This document shows, piece after piece, positions 24,504 to 32,977 of a stretch of 64,000 nucleotides of DNA. Location: assembly GCA_965116865.1 (NCBI GenBank), contig OZ220727.1:2232001-2296000 (forward strand). The letters are read 5' to 3'. Position numbers and translations under genes: made by a program. The notes below the pieces were generated by a model. The model worked only from the letters and a program-made list of their open reading frames with translations, made no database searches and was not told the DNA's origin. Each line of letters starts with the position of its first letter. Position 1 is the stretch's first letter. This DNA comes from Aldehydirespirator sp965116865 (GTDB taxonomy: Bacteria > Actinomycetota > Acidimicrobiia > Acidimicrobiales > Aldehydirespiratoraceae).

Positions 24504-26170
24504 CCCAGGTATTTCAGTAGGGGGCTTGGTTGGGGGCTGCCGCGTCCGCGGAAGTGCCCTCTTGGCGGGGCAGGATCGGGTTTGAACACATGAGCCTGAC
24601 CGCGCCTGGGAGGGCACTTCGATGGTGAAGCGTGTCTCGGTTCGTCCGCGTCTGGGGTTTGTCGGCGGGGGGCGCGGCGTGGCGTGTCATGTTGGTGCTC
24701 GGCTGTTGGCTGATCTGGCTGACAATGTCGGGTTGGCTCGGGCGTTGTCTGAGGCGATGGCCGATACCAAGGTGCGCCGTCGGGGCCGTGACCGGGGCCG
24801 GGTGCTGGCCGATGCGGCGGTGATGGTCGCCGATGGCGGCGAGTCGATCTGTGACATTTCTGTGTTGGCGGGCCGGCCTGAGGTGTTCGGGGAGGTGGCG
24901 TCGCCGTCGACGCTGTGGCGGGCTCCGGAGGCGGCGGGGGGCCGAATCGAGGAGATCGAAGCGGCGCGGGCGCACACCCGCCGGCGGGTGTGGGCCGCGG
25001 GCGCGGACCCGGGGTTCTGTGTGATCGACATCGACGCCGCCTTGGTGGAGTCCCATTCGGACAAGCAGGCCGCGGCGGGGACCTGCAAGGGCGGCTTCGG
25101 GTTCTGTCCGCTTCTGGGCTGTCTCGACGCGGCCGGCGAGTGCCTCGCCGGTGTGCTGCGCGCCGGCAGCGCCGGCTCCGACACCGCCGCAGACCACGTC
25201 GAGGTCCTCTCAGAGGCCCTCGACCAGATCCCGGTGGACCCTCACAGCACAGAGGTGATCGCCAGAGCCGACACCGCGGGCTGCGCACGGGCGTTCCTCA
25301 ACGAGTGCCGAGCCCGCGGCGTGCGGTTCTGTGTCGGGCACCCCCTCAGCATCGACATCGCACAGGCCATAACAGAAGTCGGCGACAAGCACTGGCGCCG
25401 GGCGATCAGCGCCGACGGCGAAGAACTGCTCGACCGCGCCGACGTCGCCGAGACCACCGACCACACCGACCTTTCGCAGTTCCCTGCCGGCTGCCGCATG
25501 ATCGCCCGCCGCGAGCTGCCCCACCGCGGCGCGCAGCTCAACTCCACCGACGCCGACGGGCACCGCTTCCAGGCACCGGTCACCGACATCGCCGACAACG
25601 ACGCCGACAGCACCGACATCGCCTACACCGAAGCGCTGCACCGCGGCCGCGGCCGCGCCGAACGACAGATCACCGACCACAACAACACCGGGCTCGCCAA
25701 GCTCGCCTCCCACTGTCTGGCCATCAACGCCGCCTGGCTGCAAATCACCATGTGCGGCCACGACCTGCCCGCCTGGACCAAACTCCTCGCCCTCGACGAA
25801 GACCCAGCAAAAACCGAACCCGAACGGCTCCGCTACTGCCTGCTGCACACCGCCGGCCGCATCGTCAACACCGGACGCCGCCGCACCTGCAAACTCCCAA
25901 ACGACTGGCCCCGGACCCCGCACCTGCTCGCCGCGCACCAACGCATCCACAACCTCCCCCCGCTCATCCGAACCCGCGTCCGCGGCCACCCCGACACCGC
26001 AGCACACACAGTCCGACCAACCCGAACCCGCAACCCGAACCCGCACCCCGAACCCGCACCCCGAACGGCCCCAACACGCCCCCGCAGCGCCACCAACCCC
26101 ACACCCGCCGCCGCACCCCCGACCCAGCCCCAAAGGCTGCCCCCCACAACGGCCTACTGAAAGATCTGGG
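24504..26170 (+). mobile_element. IS1380-family insertion sequence, 1667 bp
   Basis: Ends are imperfect inverted repeats, CCCAGGTATTTCAGTAGG at the left and CCCAGATCTTTCAGTAGG as the reverse complement of the right. CTAG flanks both sides (24500-24503 and 26171-26174) as a 4-bp target duplication. The undisrupted site in the unit at 27400 confirms both the boundary and the target. It is intact and carries one transposase gene. Confidence 0.95.
24622..26160 (+). CDS. IS1380-family transposase
   Basis: The 512-residue DDE transposase has C-V-I-D-I-D-A-A-L-V-E-S-H-S-D-K-Q (first catalytic Asp), G-F-G-F-C-P-L-L-G-C-L-D, R-A-D-T-A-G-C-A-R-A-F-L (second Asp), and N-T-G-L-A-K-L-A-S-H-C-L-A-I-N-A-A-W-L, the conserved IS1380 C-terminal block following the Glu. 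The last 60 residues are Pro/Arg/Thr-rich low complexity, absent from many relatives. The stop codon lies inside the right inverted repeat. No frameshift is visible, so the element may be active. Confidence 0.93.
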   Translation: MVKRVSVRPRLGFVGGGRGVACHVGARLLADLADNVGLARALSEAMADTKVRRRGRDRGRVLADAAVMVADGGESICDISVLAGRPEVFGEVASPSTLWRAPEAAGGRIEEIEAARAHTRRRVWAAGADPGFCVIDIDAALVESHSDKQAAAGTCKGGFGFCPLLGCLDAAGECLAGVLRAGSAGSDTAADHVEVLSEALDQIPVDPHSTEVIARADTAGCARAFLNECRARGVRFCVGHPLSIDIAQAITEVGDKHWRRAISADGEELLDRADVAETTDHTDLSQFPAGCRMIARRELPHRGAQLNSTDADGHRFQAPVTDIADNDADSTDIAYTEALHRGRGRAERQITDHNNTGLAKLASHCLAINAAWLQITMCGHDLPAWTKLLALDEDPAKTEPERLRYCLLHTAGRIVNTGRRRTCKLPNDWPRTPHLLAAHQRIHNLPPLIRTRVRGHPDTAAHTVRPTRTRNPNPHPEPAPRTAPTRPRSATNPTPAAAPPTQPQRLPPTTAY

Positions 26171-26294
26171 CTAGAGCGACTCCGACGGGCCGGCACCGCC
26201 GTAACGCCGGCCGAATCAAGGGCTATCTCATTTGTCAAGCTATTTCATGAGTTTTAAGGTTGCTCCATGGCACAGGGCCTGCTAGCATTCCAGC

Positions 26295-26705
26295 ATGGAT
26301 TCGATCACACTCACAGGCCTGGCCGCGATCGTCGCGGCGGTCGTCGGCCCGATGCTGGGCTGCGTCCTCGTGATGATGCGCTACCAGCACAAGGACAACG
26401 TCAAGACCCACGACCTCATCGGCGAGGCACGTCAAGAGACCCGCGACCTGATCGCCGGATCCGAGAAAGAGACCCGCAAACTGATCGCCGGATCCGAGAA
26501 AGAGACCCGCAAACTGATCGCCGGATCCGAGAAAGAGACCCGCAAACTGATCGAGCTCCACGGACGGGAGCACAGCAAGCGGCTCGACAAGGTGGTCAGC
26601 AGCGTCATCGACTCGCGGGAGCGGCTCGCCCGCATCGAGGGACACCTCGGAATCGGCTCGCGCCCCGCGGGCAAGACGGACTCGGACGAAGCCGAGGCGG
26701 CGTGA
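26295..26705 (+). CDS. Membrane-anchored hendecad coiled-coil protein, three repeats
   Basis: This 136-residue paralogue is identical to the 158-residue copy over its transmembrane and C-terminal parts. It has three 11-residue units instead of five, and the later units read E-T-R-K-L-I-A-G-S-E-K. The IS1380 element lies 125 bp upstream of its start, but the leader and the TAGCAT hexamer before the ATG are preserved. Function is unknown; the shorter rod is predicted to end about 33 angstroms closer to the membrane if helical. Confidence 0.85.
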   Translation: MDSITLTGLAAIVAAVVGPMLGCVLVMMRYQHKDNVKTHDLIGEARQETRDLIAGSEKETRKLIAGSEKETRKLIAGSEKETRKLIELHGREHSKRLDKVVSSVIDSRERLARIEGHLGIGSRPAGKTDSDEAEAA

Positions 26706-27387
26706 ACGGGCGGGACTGCGCTAGCTGAAGCTCTGGACCCGCGCGCACGGCCGTCAAGGTGCCGGCCGGGGCCGTGTCGTCTGCGAATCCACCCAACCCG
26801 AGCGACACCTCGGACCCGGTCGCCTGCCGCGTGCGCCCTTCGATGGTCGCCCTCCGGTCGGCGGCGGCTCTCCGGTGCTCGTCGAGGCGCCCAGCGTCGT
26901 GGCGCGTCCCGCCGGCCAGGCGAGGGTAGGCCTCCCAGGCGTCGAGAATGGGGTGCCACCCCGTGCAGCGGCACAGATGGGCGGCCAGGGCTCGGGCCGC
27001 GACGCCGCGGTCGTCGTGGTCTGCGCCCTTGGCTCGCAGCCCGGCGAAGCGGCAGATGATCCCCGGGGTGCAGAACCCGCACTGGCTGCCGCCAGTGGCC
27101 GCGAAAGCTCGAGCCCAGCCGTCACGCACGCCGGCGTCGAGGCCCTCGAGGGTAGTGACGGCGCGGCCTTGCACTCGCCGGGCAGGCGTGACGCAGGCCG
27201 CCCTGGGCTGTCCGTCGACCAGCACGGTGCAACAGCCGCACTGGCCCTGGGGACTGCACCCGTCCTTCACCGAGCGCACCCCGAGCTGCTCGCGCAGCAC
27301 GTCCAGCAGCGTCAGGCCCTCCTCGGTCACCGCCACCGCGGCACCGTCGACGACCAGTTCGAACCCGTGAACGGGCGACGATGCCAT
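26605..27387 (-). CDS. Stand-alone [2Fe-2S] module copy (third unit)
   Basis: This is a second 260-residue truncated copy of the dehydrogenase N-terminus with both [2Fe-2S] cysteine sets intact and the same 43-residue out-of-family tail. Its upstream CTAG site is empty (27400-27403), so this unit shows the native promoter region directly joined to the leader of the next membrane coiled-coil gene. Only a few silent or conservative substitutions distinguish it from the other copies, indicating recent duplication or gene conversion. Confidence 0.6.
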   Translation of the reverse strand: MASSPVHGFELVVDGAAVAVTEEGLTLLDVLREQLGVRSVKDGCSPQGQCGCCTVLVDGQPRAACVTPARRVQGRAVTTLEGLDAGVRDGWARAFAATGGSQCGFCTPGIICRFAGLRAKGADHDDRGVAARALAAHLCRCTGWHPILDAWEAYPRLAGGTRHDAGRLDEHRRAAADRRATIEGRTRQATGSEVSLGLGGFADDTAPAGTLTAVRAGPELQLAQSRPFTPPRLRPSPSCPRGASRFRGVPRCGRAAPASR

Positions 27388-27523
27388 GACGCGGCCAGGC
27401 TAGAGCGACTCCGACGGACCGGCACCGCCGTAACGCCGGCCGAATCAAGGGCTATCTCATTTGTCAAGCTATTTCATGAGTTTTAAGGTTGCTCCATGGC
27501 ACAGGGCCTGCTAGCATTCCAGC

Positions 27524-27868
27524 ATGGATTCGATCACACTCACAGGCCTGGCCGCGATCGTCGCGGCGGTCGTCGGCCCGATGCTGGGCTGCGTCCTCGT
27601 GATGATGCGCTACCAGCACAAGGACAACGTCAAGACCCACGACCTCATCGGCGAGGCACGTCAAGAGACCCGCGACCTGATCGCCGGATCCGAGAAAGAG
27701 ACCCGCAATCTGATCGAGCTCCACGGACGGGAGCACAGCAAGCGGCTCGACAAGGTGGTCAGCAGCGTCATCGACTCGCGGGAGCGGCTCGCCCGCATCG
27801 AGGGACACCTCGGAATCGGCTCGCGCCCCGCGGGCAAGACGGACTCGGACGAAGCCGAGGCGGCGTGA
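27524..27868 (+). CDS. Membrane-anchored hendecad coiled-coil protein, one repeat
   Basis: The shortest paralogue, 114 residues, has the same transmembrane helix and C-terminal helix but only one 11-residue unit before the constant E-T-R-N-L-I-E-L-H-G segment (Asn here where the others have Lys). It represents the minimum of the length series 114, 125, 136, 158. The promoter hexamer TAGCAT and leader are conserved. Function is unknown. Confidence 0.85.
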   Translation: MDSITLTGLAAIVAAVVGPMLGCVLVMMRYQHKDNVKTHDLIGEARQETRDLIAGSEKETRNLIELHGREHSKRLDKVVSSVIDSRERLARIEGHLGIGSRPAGKTDSDEAEAA

Positions 27869-28550
27869 ACGGGCGGGACTGCGCTAGCTGAAGCTCTGGA
27901 CCCGCGCGCACGGCCGTCAAGGTGCCGGCCGGGGCCGTGTCGTCTGCGAATCCACCCAACCCGAGCGACACCTCGGACCCGGTCGCCTGCCGCGTGCGCC
28001 CTTCGATGGTCGCCCTCCGGTCGGCGGCGGCTCTCCGGTGCTCGTCGAGGCGCCCAGCGTCGTGGCGCGTCCCGCCGGCCAGGCGAGGGTAGGCCTCCCA
28101 GGCGTCGAGAATGGGGTGCCACCCCGTGCAGCGGCACAGATGGGCGGCCAGGGCTCGGGCCGCGACGCCGCGGTCGTCGTGGTCTGCGCCCTTGGCTCGC
28201 AGCCCGGCGAAGCGGCAGATGATCCCCGGGGTGCAGAACCCGCACTGGCTGCCGCCAGTGGCCGCGAAAGCTCGAGCCCAGCCGTCACGCACGCCGGCGT
28301 CGAGGCCCTCGAGGGTGGTGACGGCGCGGCCTTGCACTCGCCGGGCAGGCGTGACGCAGGCCGCCCTGGGCTGTCCGTCGACCAGCACGGTGCAGCAGCC
28401 GCACTGGCCCTGGGGACTGCACCCGTCCTTCACCGAGCGCACCCCGAGCTGCTCGCGCAGCACGTCCAGCAGCGTCAGGCCCTCCTCGGTCACCGCCACC
28501 GCGGCACCGTCGACGACCAGTTCGAACCCGTGAACGGGCGACGATGCCAT
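27768..28550 (-). CDS. Stand-alone [2Fe-2S] module copy (fourth unit)
   Basis: The third truncated 260-residue copy has both [2Fe-2S] domains intact and the same antisense-derived tail. Upstream it carries the MITE at the CTAG site, as the full-length gene does. It shares the GTGCAGCAG variant with the full-length gene but GTCACGCACG with the other truncated copies, so it is a mosaic, which suggests recombination between units after duplication. Confidence 0.6.
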   Translation of the reverse strand: MASSPVHGFELVVDGAAVAVTEEGLTLLDVLREQLGVRSVKDGCSPQGQCGCCTVLVDGQPRAACVTPARRVQGRAVTTLEGLDAGVRDGWARAFAATGGSQCGFCTPGIICRFAGLRAKGADHDDRGVAARALAAHLCRCTGWHPILDAWEAYPRLAGGTRHDAGRLDEHRRAAADRRATIEGRTRQATGSEVSLGLGGFADDTAPAGTLTAVRAGPELQLAQSRPFTPPRLRPSPSCPRGASRFRGVPRCGRAAPASR

Positions 28551-28566
28551 GACGCGGCCAGGCTAG

Positions 28567-28659
28567 TGGTCCGTCGCTGAAATGATCGGGGCGTCCGGAG
28601 CGCTCCCAAGCAGGGTCTCGGTCCTGCTGCGCTGCCCTAGCCATTTCGACGACACAGCA
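28567..28659. mobile_element. 93-bp MITE, copy 2
   Basis: Same sequence and length as the copy at 23112-23204, with CTAG at 28563-28566 and 28660-28663. It probably spread with the segmental duplication or by gene conversion rather than by independent transposition. Confidence 0.85.
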
Positions 28660-28783
28660 CTAGAGCGACTCCGACGGGCCGGCACCGCCGTAACGCCGGC
28701 CGAATCAAGGGCTATCTCATTCGTCAAGCTATTTCATGAGTTTTGAGGTTGCTCCGTGGCACAGGGCCTGCTAGCATTCCAGC

Positions 28784-29161
28784 ATGGATTCGATCACACT
28801 CACAGGCCTGGCCGCGATCGTCGCGGCGGTCGTCGGCCCGATGCTGGGCTGCGTCCTCGTGATGATGCGCTACCAGCACAAGGACAACGTCAAGACCCAC
28901 GACCTCATCGGCGAGGCACGTCAAGAGACCCGCGACCTGATCGCCGGATCCGAGAAAGAGACCCGCAAACTGATCGCCGGATCCGAGAAAGAGACCCGCA
29001 AACTGATCGAGCTCCACGGACGGGAGCACAGCAAGCGGCTCGACAAGGTGGTCAGCAGCGTCATCGACTCGCGGGAGCGGCTCGCCCGCATCGAGGGACA
29101 CCTCGGAATCGGCTCGCGCCCCGCGGGCAAGACGGACTCGGACGAAGCCGAGGCGGCGTGA
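28784..29161 (+). CDS. Membrane-anchored hendecad coiled-coil protein, two repeats
   Basis: The 125-residue copy has two 11-residue units and is the last of the array. It is followed, 15 bp downstream, by the native convergent erpA gene, so this is the position closest to the ancestral locus. The transmembrane helix, neck and C-terminal helix match the other copies. No enzymatic motif is present. Confidence 0.85.
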   Translation: MDSITLTGLAAIVAAVVGPMLGCVLVMMRYQHKDNVKTHDLIGEARQETRDLIAGSEKETRKLIAGSEKETRKLIELHGREHSKRLDKVVSSVIDSRERLARIEGHLGIGSRPAGKTDSDEAEAA

Positions 29162-29176
29162 ACGGGCGGGACTGCG

Positions 29177-29497
29177 CTAGCTGAAGCTCTGGCCGCAGCC
29201 GCAGGTGCGTTGAGCGTTGGGGTTGTCGATCGAGAACCCGGCCGACTGCAGGCTGTCGGAATAGTCGAGGGTGGCCCCCTCGAGCAGCATCGCCGACGAC
29301 GGGTCCACCACCACCTTCACCTCGCCGAAAGTGGCAGTGGTGTCGTTGTCGGCCACGTCGGTGTCGAAATACATCTCGTAGGAGAAGCCCGAGCAGCCTC
29401 CCGGACGGACAGCCACCCGCAGGGACAGCCCCTCCTCGTTCTCGGCTTTGATGAGCTCCGACACCTTGTCGGACGCCTTGTCTGTGAGTGTGATCAC
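29177..29497 (-). CDS. erpA: A-type iron-sulfur carrier, ErpA/IscA family
   Basis: The 106-residue protein shows the A-type carrier pattern: L-T-D-K-A-S-D-K-V at the start, R-P-G-G-C-S-G-F-S-Y with the first cluster Cys, and the closing C-G-C-G-Q-S-F with the other two. It receives Fe-S clusters from a scaffold and delivers them to apoproteins. It is divergent from mrp, another Fe-S assembly factor, and sits next to [2Fe-2S] genes. The GTG at 29497 matches the family N-terminus. Its last codons are the right-hand breakpoint of the duplication array. Confidence 0.9.
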   Translation of the reverse strand: MITLTDKASDKVSELIKAENEEGLSLRVAVRPGGCSGFSYEMYFDTDVADNDTTATFGEVKVVVDPSSAMLLEGATLDYSDSLQSAGFSIDNPNAQRTCGCGQSFS

Positions 29498-29634
29498 GAC
29501 GGCTCTCCGTGAGTAGTTGCGCGACGGCTGTGGCACCGTCGCACCGTCCAAGCTAGCGGTCCGCGACGGAAGGGGCTACTCATGGCGCCCGCGGCCTGAT
29601 CGACCCGGCGGGCGCCGCCGGTAGCCTCGCGGCC

Positions 29635-30807
29635 GTGACCACAACCGTGCCGTCGGCCGAGGCCGTCATGGATCTGATGCGCGGCGTGGTCGATCCTGAG
29701 TTGGGCAGCAACCTGGTGGAGTTGGGCATGGCCCGCGGCGCCAGAGTGTCCAACGACGGGCAGGTGCGGATCGAGATCGCGCTGACGACTGCGGGCTGCC
29801 CGTTGCGGGCACAGATCCAACGCGACGTCAAGGCCCGGCTGGAGTGCCTGCCCGGCGTCACCGAGGTTCGCATCGTGTGGGCCGAGCTCACCGCGGAGGA
29901 GAAGGCGGCGGCCATGGCCAAGGCCCGCTTCAACGTGTCGCTACAGGCACCGGACACGGCCATCCCGTCCGCCACCAAGGTTCTGATGGTGGCCAGCGGC
30001 AAAGGCGGCGTGGGCAAGTCCACGGTCACCACCAACCTGGCGACAGCACTAGCCGCCCAGGGATTCGCCGTCGGGGTGATGGACGCAGACATATGGGGCT
30101 ACTCGGTGCCCCGGATGCTGGGAGTCGAAGGCGATCTGCGCTCACTCGACGGCAAGATCGTCCCGCTCGCCCGCACCGTCGGCGAGGGCCGCATCGAGGT
30201 GGTGTCGATGGGATTCCTGGTCGACCGGGAGGACTCGGCGCTGATGTGGAGGGGGCTGATGCTCAACCGGGCCGTGCAGCATTTCTGCGAGGACGTGCGC
30301 TGGAGCAGCAACCTCGAATACTTGCTGATCGACATGCCGCCCGGCACTGGCGACGTGCAGATGGGGCTGGCCAAGATGCTGCCCCGAGCCGAGATGATCA
30401 TCGTCACCACTCCTGCGACAGCTGCCCAGAAGGTGGCGGCCAGAGTGGTGGACATGGGCCGCAAGAACTACCTGCGCATCGTGGGCGTGATCGAGAACAT
30501 GAGCTATCTGGTCACCCCCGACGGCGAGCATCACGCCGTGTTCGGCTCGGACGGGGGCGGGGCCCTCGCCGCGGAGGTAGGGGCGCCTCTGTTGGGTCGC
30601 ATCCCTCTCGAGGCTGCTGTGGCCGAAGGCGCCGACCGGGGCGAGCCTGCCGTGCTGGGCGACACCGCCGCGGCCAGCGCCTTCGAGGCCGTGGCCCGAG
30701 CACTGTCGTCCGAGCACATGCCTCCAGTGGAGATGGCCGGCTGCAGTGCCCGAATGCTGGAGGCCGCGGAGGCCGCTCTCGACGCGGCGGACGCCGCCGA
30801 GGCCTAG
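29635..30807 (+). CDS. mrp: Iron-sulfur cluster carrier Mrp/ApbC
   Basis: Residues 1-90 are a MIP18/DUF59 domain (VMDLMRGVVDPELGSNLVELG). Residues 115-370 are a ParA-like P-loop ATPase with the deviant Walker A S-G-K-G-G-V-G-K-S-T, D-A-D-I-W-G-Y-S, L-L-I-D-M-P-P-G-T-G-D (Walker B) and the family E-N-M-S-Y. Mrp proteins carry or load Fe-S clusters in an ATP-dependent way. The usual C-x-x-C near the end is not evident, which is a deviation. TAGCCT ends 7 nt before the GTG start. Confidence 0.92.
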   Translation: MTTTVPSAEAVMDLMRGVVDPELGSNLVELGMARGARVSNDGQVRIEIALTTAGCPLRAQIQRDVKARLECLPGVTEVRIVWAELTAEEKAAAMAKARFNVSLQAPDTAIPSATKVLMVASGKGGVGKSTVTTNLATALAAQGFAVGVMDADIWGYSVPRMLGVEGDLRSLDGKIVPLARTVGEGRIEVVSMGFLVDREDSALMWRGLMLNRAVQHFCEDVRWSSNLEYLLIDMPPGTGDVQMGLAKMLPRAEMIIVTTPATAAQKVAARVVDMGRKNYLRIVGVIENMSYLVTPDGEHHAVFGSDGGGALAAEVGAPLLGRIPLEAAVAEGADRGEPAVLGDTAAASAFEAVARALSSEHMPPVEMAGCSARMLEAAEAALDAADAAEA

Positions 30808-30836
30808 GAGCGAGCGCGGGCAGAAACGAGCCCGCC

Positions 30837-30910
30837 GTGTCGCAGCGGTGTCATTCCCGCACTCGTTCGCTGCGACCTGAGGGCCGTTCGGGCCATGGCC
30901 TCGCCCGTAT
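30837..30910 (+). repeat. Dispersed intergenic repeat, copy 2
   Basis: The 74-bp segment starting GTGTCGCAGCGGTGTCATTC matches the reverse complement of 40921-40994 closely and 11081-11142 in part. The rest of the gap up to 31055 holds a second repeat, GCTCACGCC-containing copies near 30999 and 31067, the latter overlapping the 3' end of the next gene. Confidence 0.75.
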
Positions 30911-31055
30911 GGGCCATGTCGCTCCCGCCTGTTCGCTCAAACTCCAACGGTCTGTCCGGGAAGGTCTGTCCAGGAACGATCCGCCGTCAGCTACGAGCCT
31001 GCCTCGCTCACGCCCCGTGGCACGCGAAGCCGCCCGAAGCGTGCTCTGGCCGCAT

Positions 31056-32225
31056 TCAGTTACAACGGCCTGCTTCGCTCACGCCTCGGTGGCTGTAGCA
31101 GATCGCCGTGCTCTCCACGGCCTTGAGCGTGAACGGATCCGAGTCGGAGTCCTGATGGGCGAAGACTCGCAGCCGGAGGCCGCGGACCGAGTCGTCGGGC
31201 AAGCCCAGCACATCTACCGCGATCTCCGCCGCGTTGCCTGCGGTGGGAGCGCCCGACACGACGATCCGAGAGGGCGGATCCTCCGACGACACCGCTTCGG
31301 CGACGATCCGCGCCAGCTCGGCCAGAGTCGGCGCCGAGGGCGTCTCGCCCAGCGCCGCGACGATCTCGGCTGTGGTGTCCGAAGTCGCGCCCAGCGGCGA
31401 CAGATACGCTCTGCTGGCCCAGCCCGTCGTGTCGGCCATGCGGATCTCGTGCCAGACGGTGGTGGGAAGCTTGCGGGTGCTGCCGGTGGCGATCACGCCC
31501 CCGCGCAGGTCGAGGGTGGCGATGAGCTCGTCGGACTCGGCCTCCCGGACGTAGACGACCGGCTCGCTGCCCGCGTTCAGCACACTGTCGAGACGGGCGA
31601 CGACCTCCCCCGCGGGCACGTCACGCACGTTCAGCGTGCCGTCGTGGGAAACACCCACCACCGCAAGCGCAGCGCCTGCAGGCGGGCCGACCTGGTAGGG
31701 CTCGCCGGGAAGGGCCACTGACGGCCCGGACGCGCCGGCGGTCGCGGCTGTCTCCGATTCGCCGCTGCCGGCGTCCTGGGAGTCCGAGGCGCCGGCGGCA
31801 CGGCCGGTGGCAGGCGTCGCGCCAGTCTCCCCGGCCCCCCCGGAGGCAACGGGCGTCCCACCCTCGGCACCGACCGTGGCAGGGGCGAGGGCCTCCGCAG
31901 CGGCTGCGGCCTGAGCGGCGGCCAGCTGGGCCATGGCGACCGCCTCCCGGGCCGCGACAGCCGCCTCGTCGGCCTTCACCGCGGAGGCGGCGGCGGCAAC
32001 GGCGGCCTCCTCGGAACCGGCCTGGGCCGCGGCGGTCTGGGCTGCCGCGAGGTCGACACCGTCAGCAGCGTCGTCGCGGCCGGGGTCGGCCACGAGCGCA
32101 GCCACCAGCGCCACCACGCCTACCAGCAGCGCTACCAGGGCCAGCAAAAGCGCCCGCCGGGCCACCGCCAACCCGAGCGACGTCCCCATCGCGGGCCGCA
32201 AGTCCTGGCCAGCTTCATCTCTCAC
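31056..32225 (-). CDS. Membrane-anchored SH3-like domain protein
   Basis: The 389-residue product has one transmembrane helix (about residues 19-46, ALLLALVALLVGVVALVAAL), an Ala/Glu-rich helical segment (50-105), an Ala/Gly/Ser linker, and an SH3b-like domain with A-L-A-V-V-G-V-S-H-D-G-T-L-N-V-R-D-V-P and T-T-G-W-A-S-R-A-Y-L. An uncharacterised C-terminal domain follows. The type II topology puts the SH3b domain outside, where it could bind the cell wall. GTG at 32225 is chosen because CATACT ends 7 nt upstream; an internal ATG at 32189 is an alternative. Confidence 0.75.
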   Translation of the reverse strand: MRDEAGQDLRPAMGTSLGLAVARRALLLALVALLVGVVALVAALVADPGRDDAADGVDLAAAQTAAAQAGSEEAAVAAAASAVKADEAAVAAREAVAMAQLAAAQAAAAAEALAPATVGAEGGTPVASGGAGETGATPATGRAAGASDSQDAGSGESETAATAGASGPSVALPGEPYQVGPPAGAALAVVGVSHDGTLNVRDVPAGEVVARLDSVLNAGSEPVVYVREAESDELIATLDLRGGVIATGSTRKLPTTVWHEIRMADTTGWASRAYLSPLGATSDTTAEIVAALGETPSAPTLAELARIVAEAVSSEDPPSRIVVSGAPTAGNAAEIAVDVLGLPDDSVRGLRLRVFAHQDSDSDPFTLKAVESTAICYSHRGVSEAGRCN

Positions 32226-32288
32226 CGTCCCAGTATGGCAGAGCATCGATCCGCGGCCGTACACCCCCTCCAACGACGGACGCCGGCC

Positions 32289-32383
32289 CGGCTGCACCAC
32301 CGACGCGACCTCTAGCCTCCGCACCCACAGAAAACCACCCTGAACCCGGCTGCACCACCGACGCGACCTCTAGCCTCCGCACC
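32289..32383. repeat. 58-bp direct repeat upstream of the SH3-like gene
   Basis: GGCTGCACCACCGACGCGAC and the next 18 bases occur twice, 58 bp apart. No gene is supported between 32226 and the selA start except further repeats. Confidence 0.8.
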
Positions 32384-32567
32384 GCCCGGATGGTGGTGAG
32401 CACGTCGTCCGCCATCGCGACGACCGCGGGATCAATACCCGTCGGCGTCCTCTATGGTCGCCTCGCGTGCTGTGTCGGTGCTGCGCCGCGTCGAGGCTGG
32501 CCCCGGCACGCCGCCAGCCCGCCCCGACGGACGCCGCCACCTGTCGCTCCGGGCGCGAGGCGAGGAG

Positions 32568-32903
32568 GCAACCGCAAGCGGAATCTCTGCACAGACTGCC
32601 GGATGGAACGGCGGCGCGGCCGCAACGTACCGAGACAGCCGCAACCGCAAGCGGAATCTCTGCACAGACTGCCGGATGGAACGGCGGCGCGGCCGCAACG
32701 TACCGAGACAGCCGCAACCGCAAGCGGAATCTCTGCACAGACTGCCGGATGGAACGGCGGCGCGGCCGCAACGTACCGAGACAGCCGCAACCGCAAGCGG
32801 AATCTCTGCACAGACTGCCGGATGGAACGGCGGCGCGGCCGCAACGTACCGAGACAGCCGCAACCGCAAGCGGAATCTCTGCACAGACTGCCGGATGGAA
32901 CGG
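32568..32903. repeat. 73-bp tandem array upstream of selA
   Basis: About 4.6 near-perfect units of 73 bp begin GCAACCGCAAGCGGAATCTC. Because 73 is not a multiple of three, all six frames stay open only by chance and none is coding. The array ends about 75 bp before the selA start. Confidence 0.95.
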
Positions 32904-32977
32904 CTCTCCTGCGCACAGAACGAGACAGGCAGTTGCCTGGTCGGGCCGCGCGCCGGATGCGTAGCCTTGTCGCCGAC

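Larger units (their letters stand above)
22446..29191. repeat. Four-unit tandem segmental duplication (xdh N-terminus plus membrane coiled-coil gene)
   Basis: Each unit runs from inside the dehydrogenase gene (at CCCGCGCGCACGGCCGTCAA), through its start and promoter and a small plus-strand gene, to the last codons of erpA (GCTAGCTGAAGCTCTGG). Junctions near 23837, 26737 and 27900 are identical. Units differ by a few substitutions, by what occupies the CTAG site (MITE, IS1380, empty, MITE) and by the number of 33-bp repeats in the small gene. The ancestral order was xdh, small gene, erpA. Confidence 0.93.

Noticed and set aside
32390..32977. Extended N-terminus of SelA through the 73-bp array
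   Set aside because: The frame through the repeats is arbitrary (73 is not a multiple of three) and has no SelA similarity before P-S-V-D-R-L.
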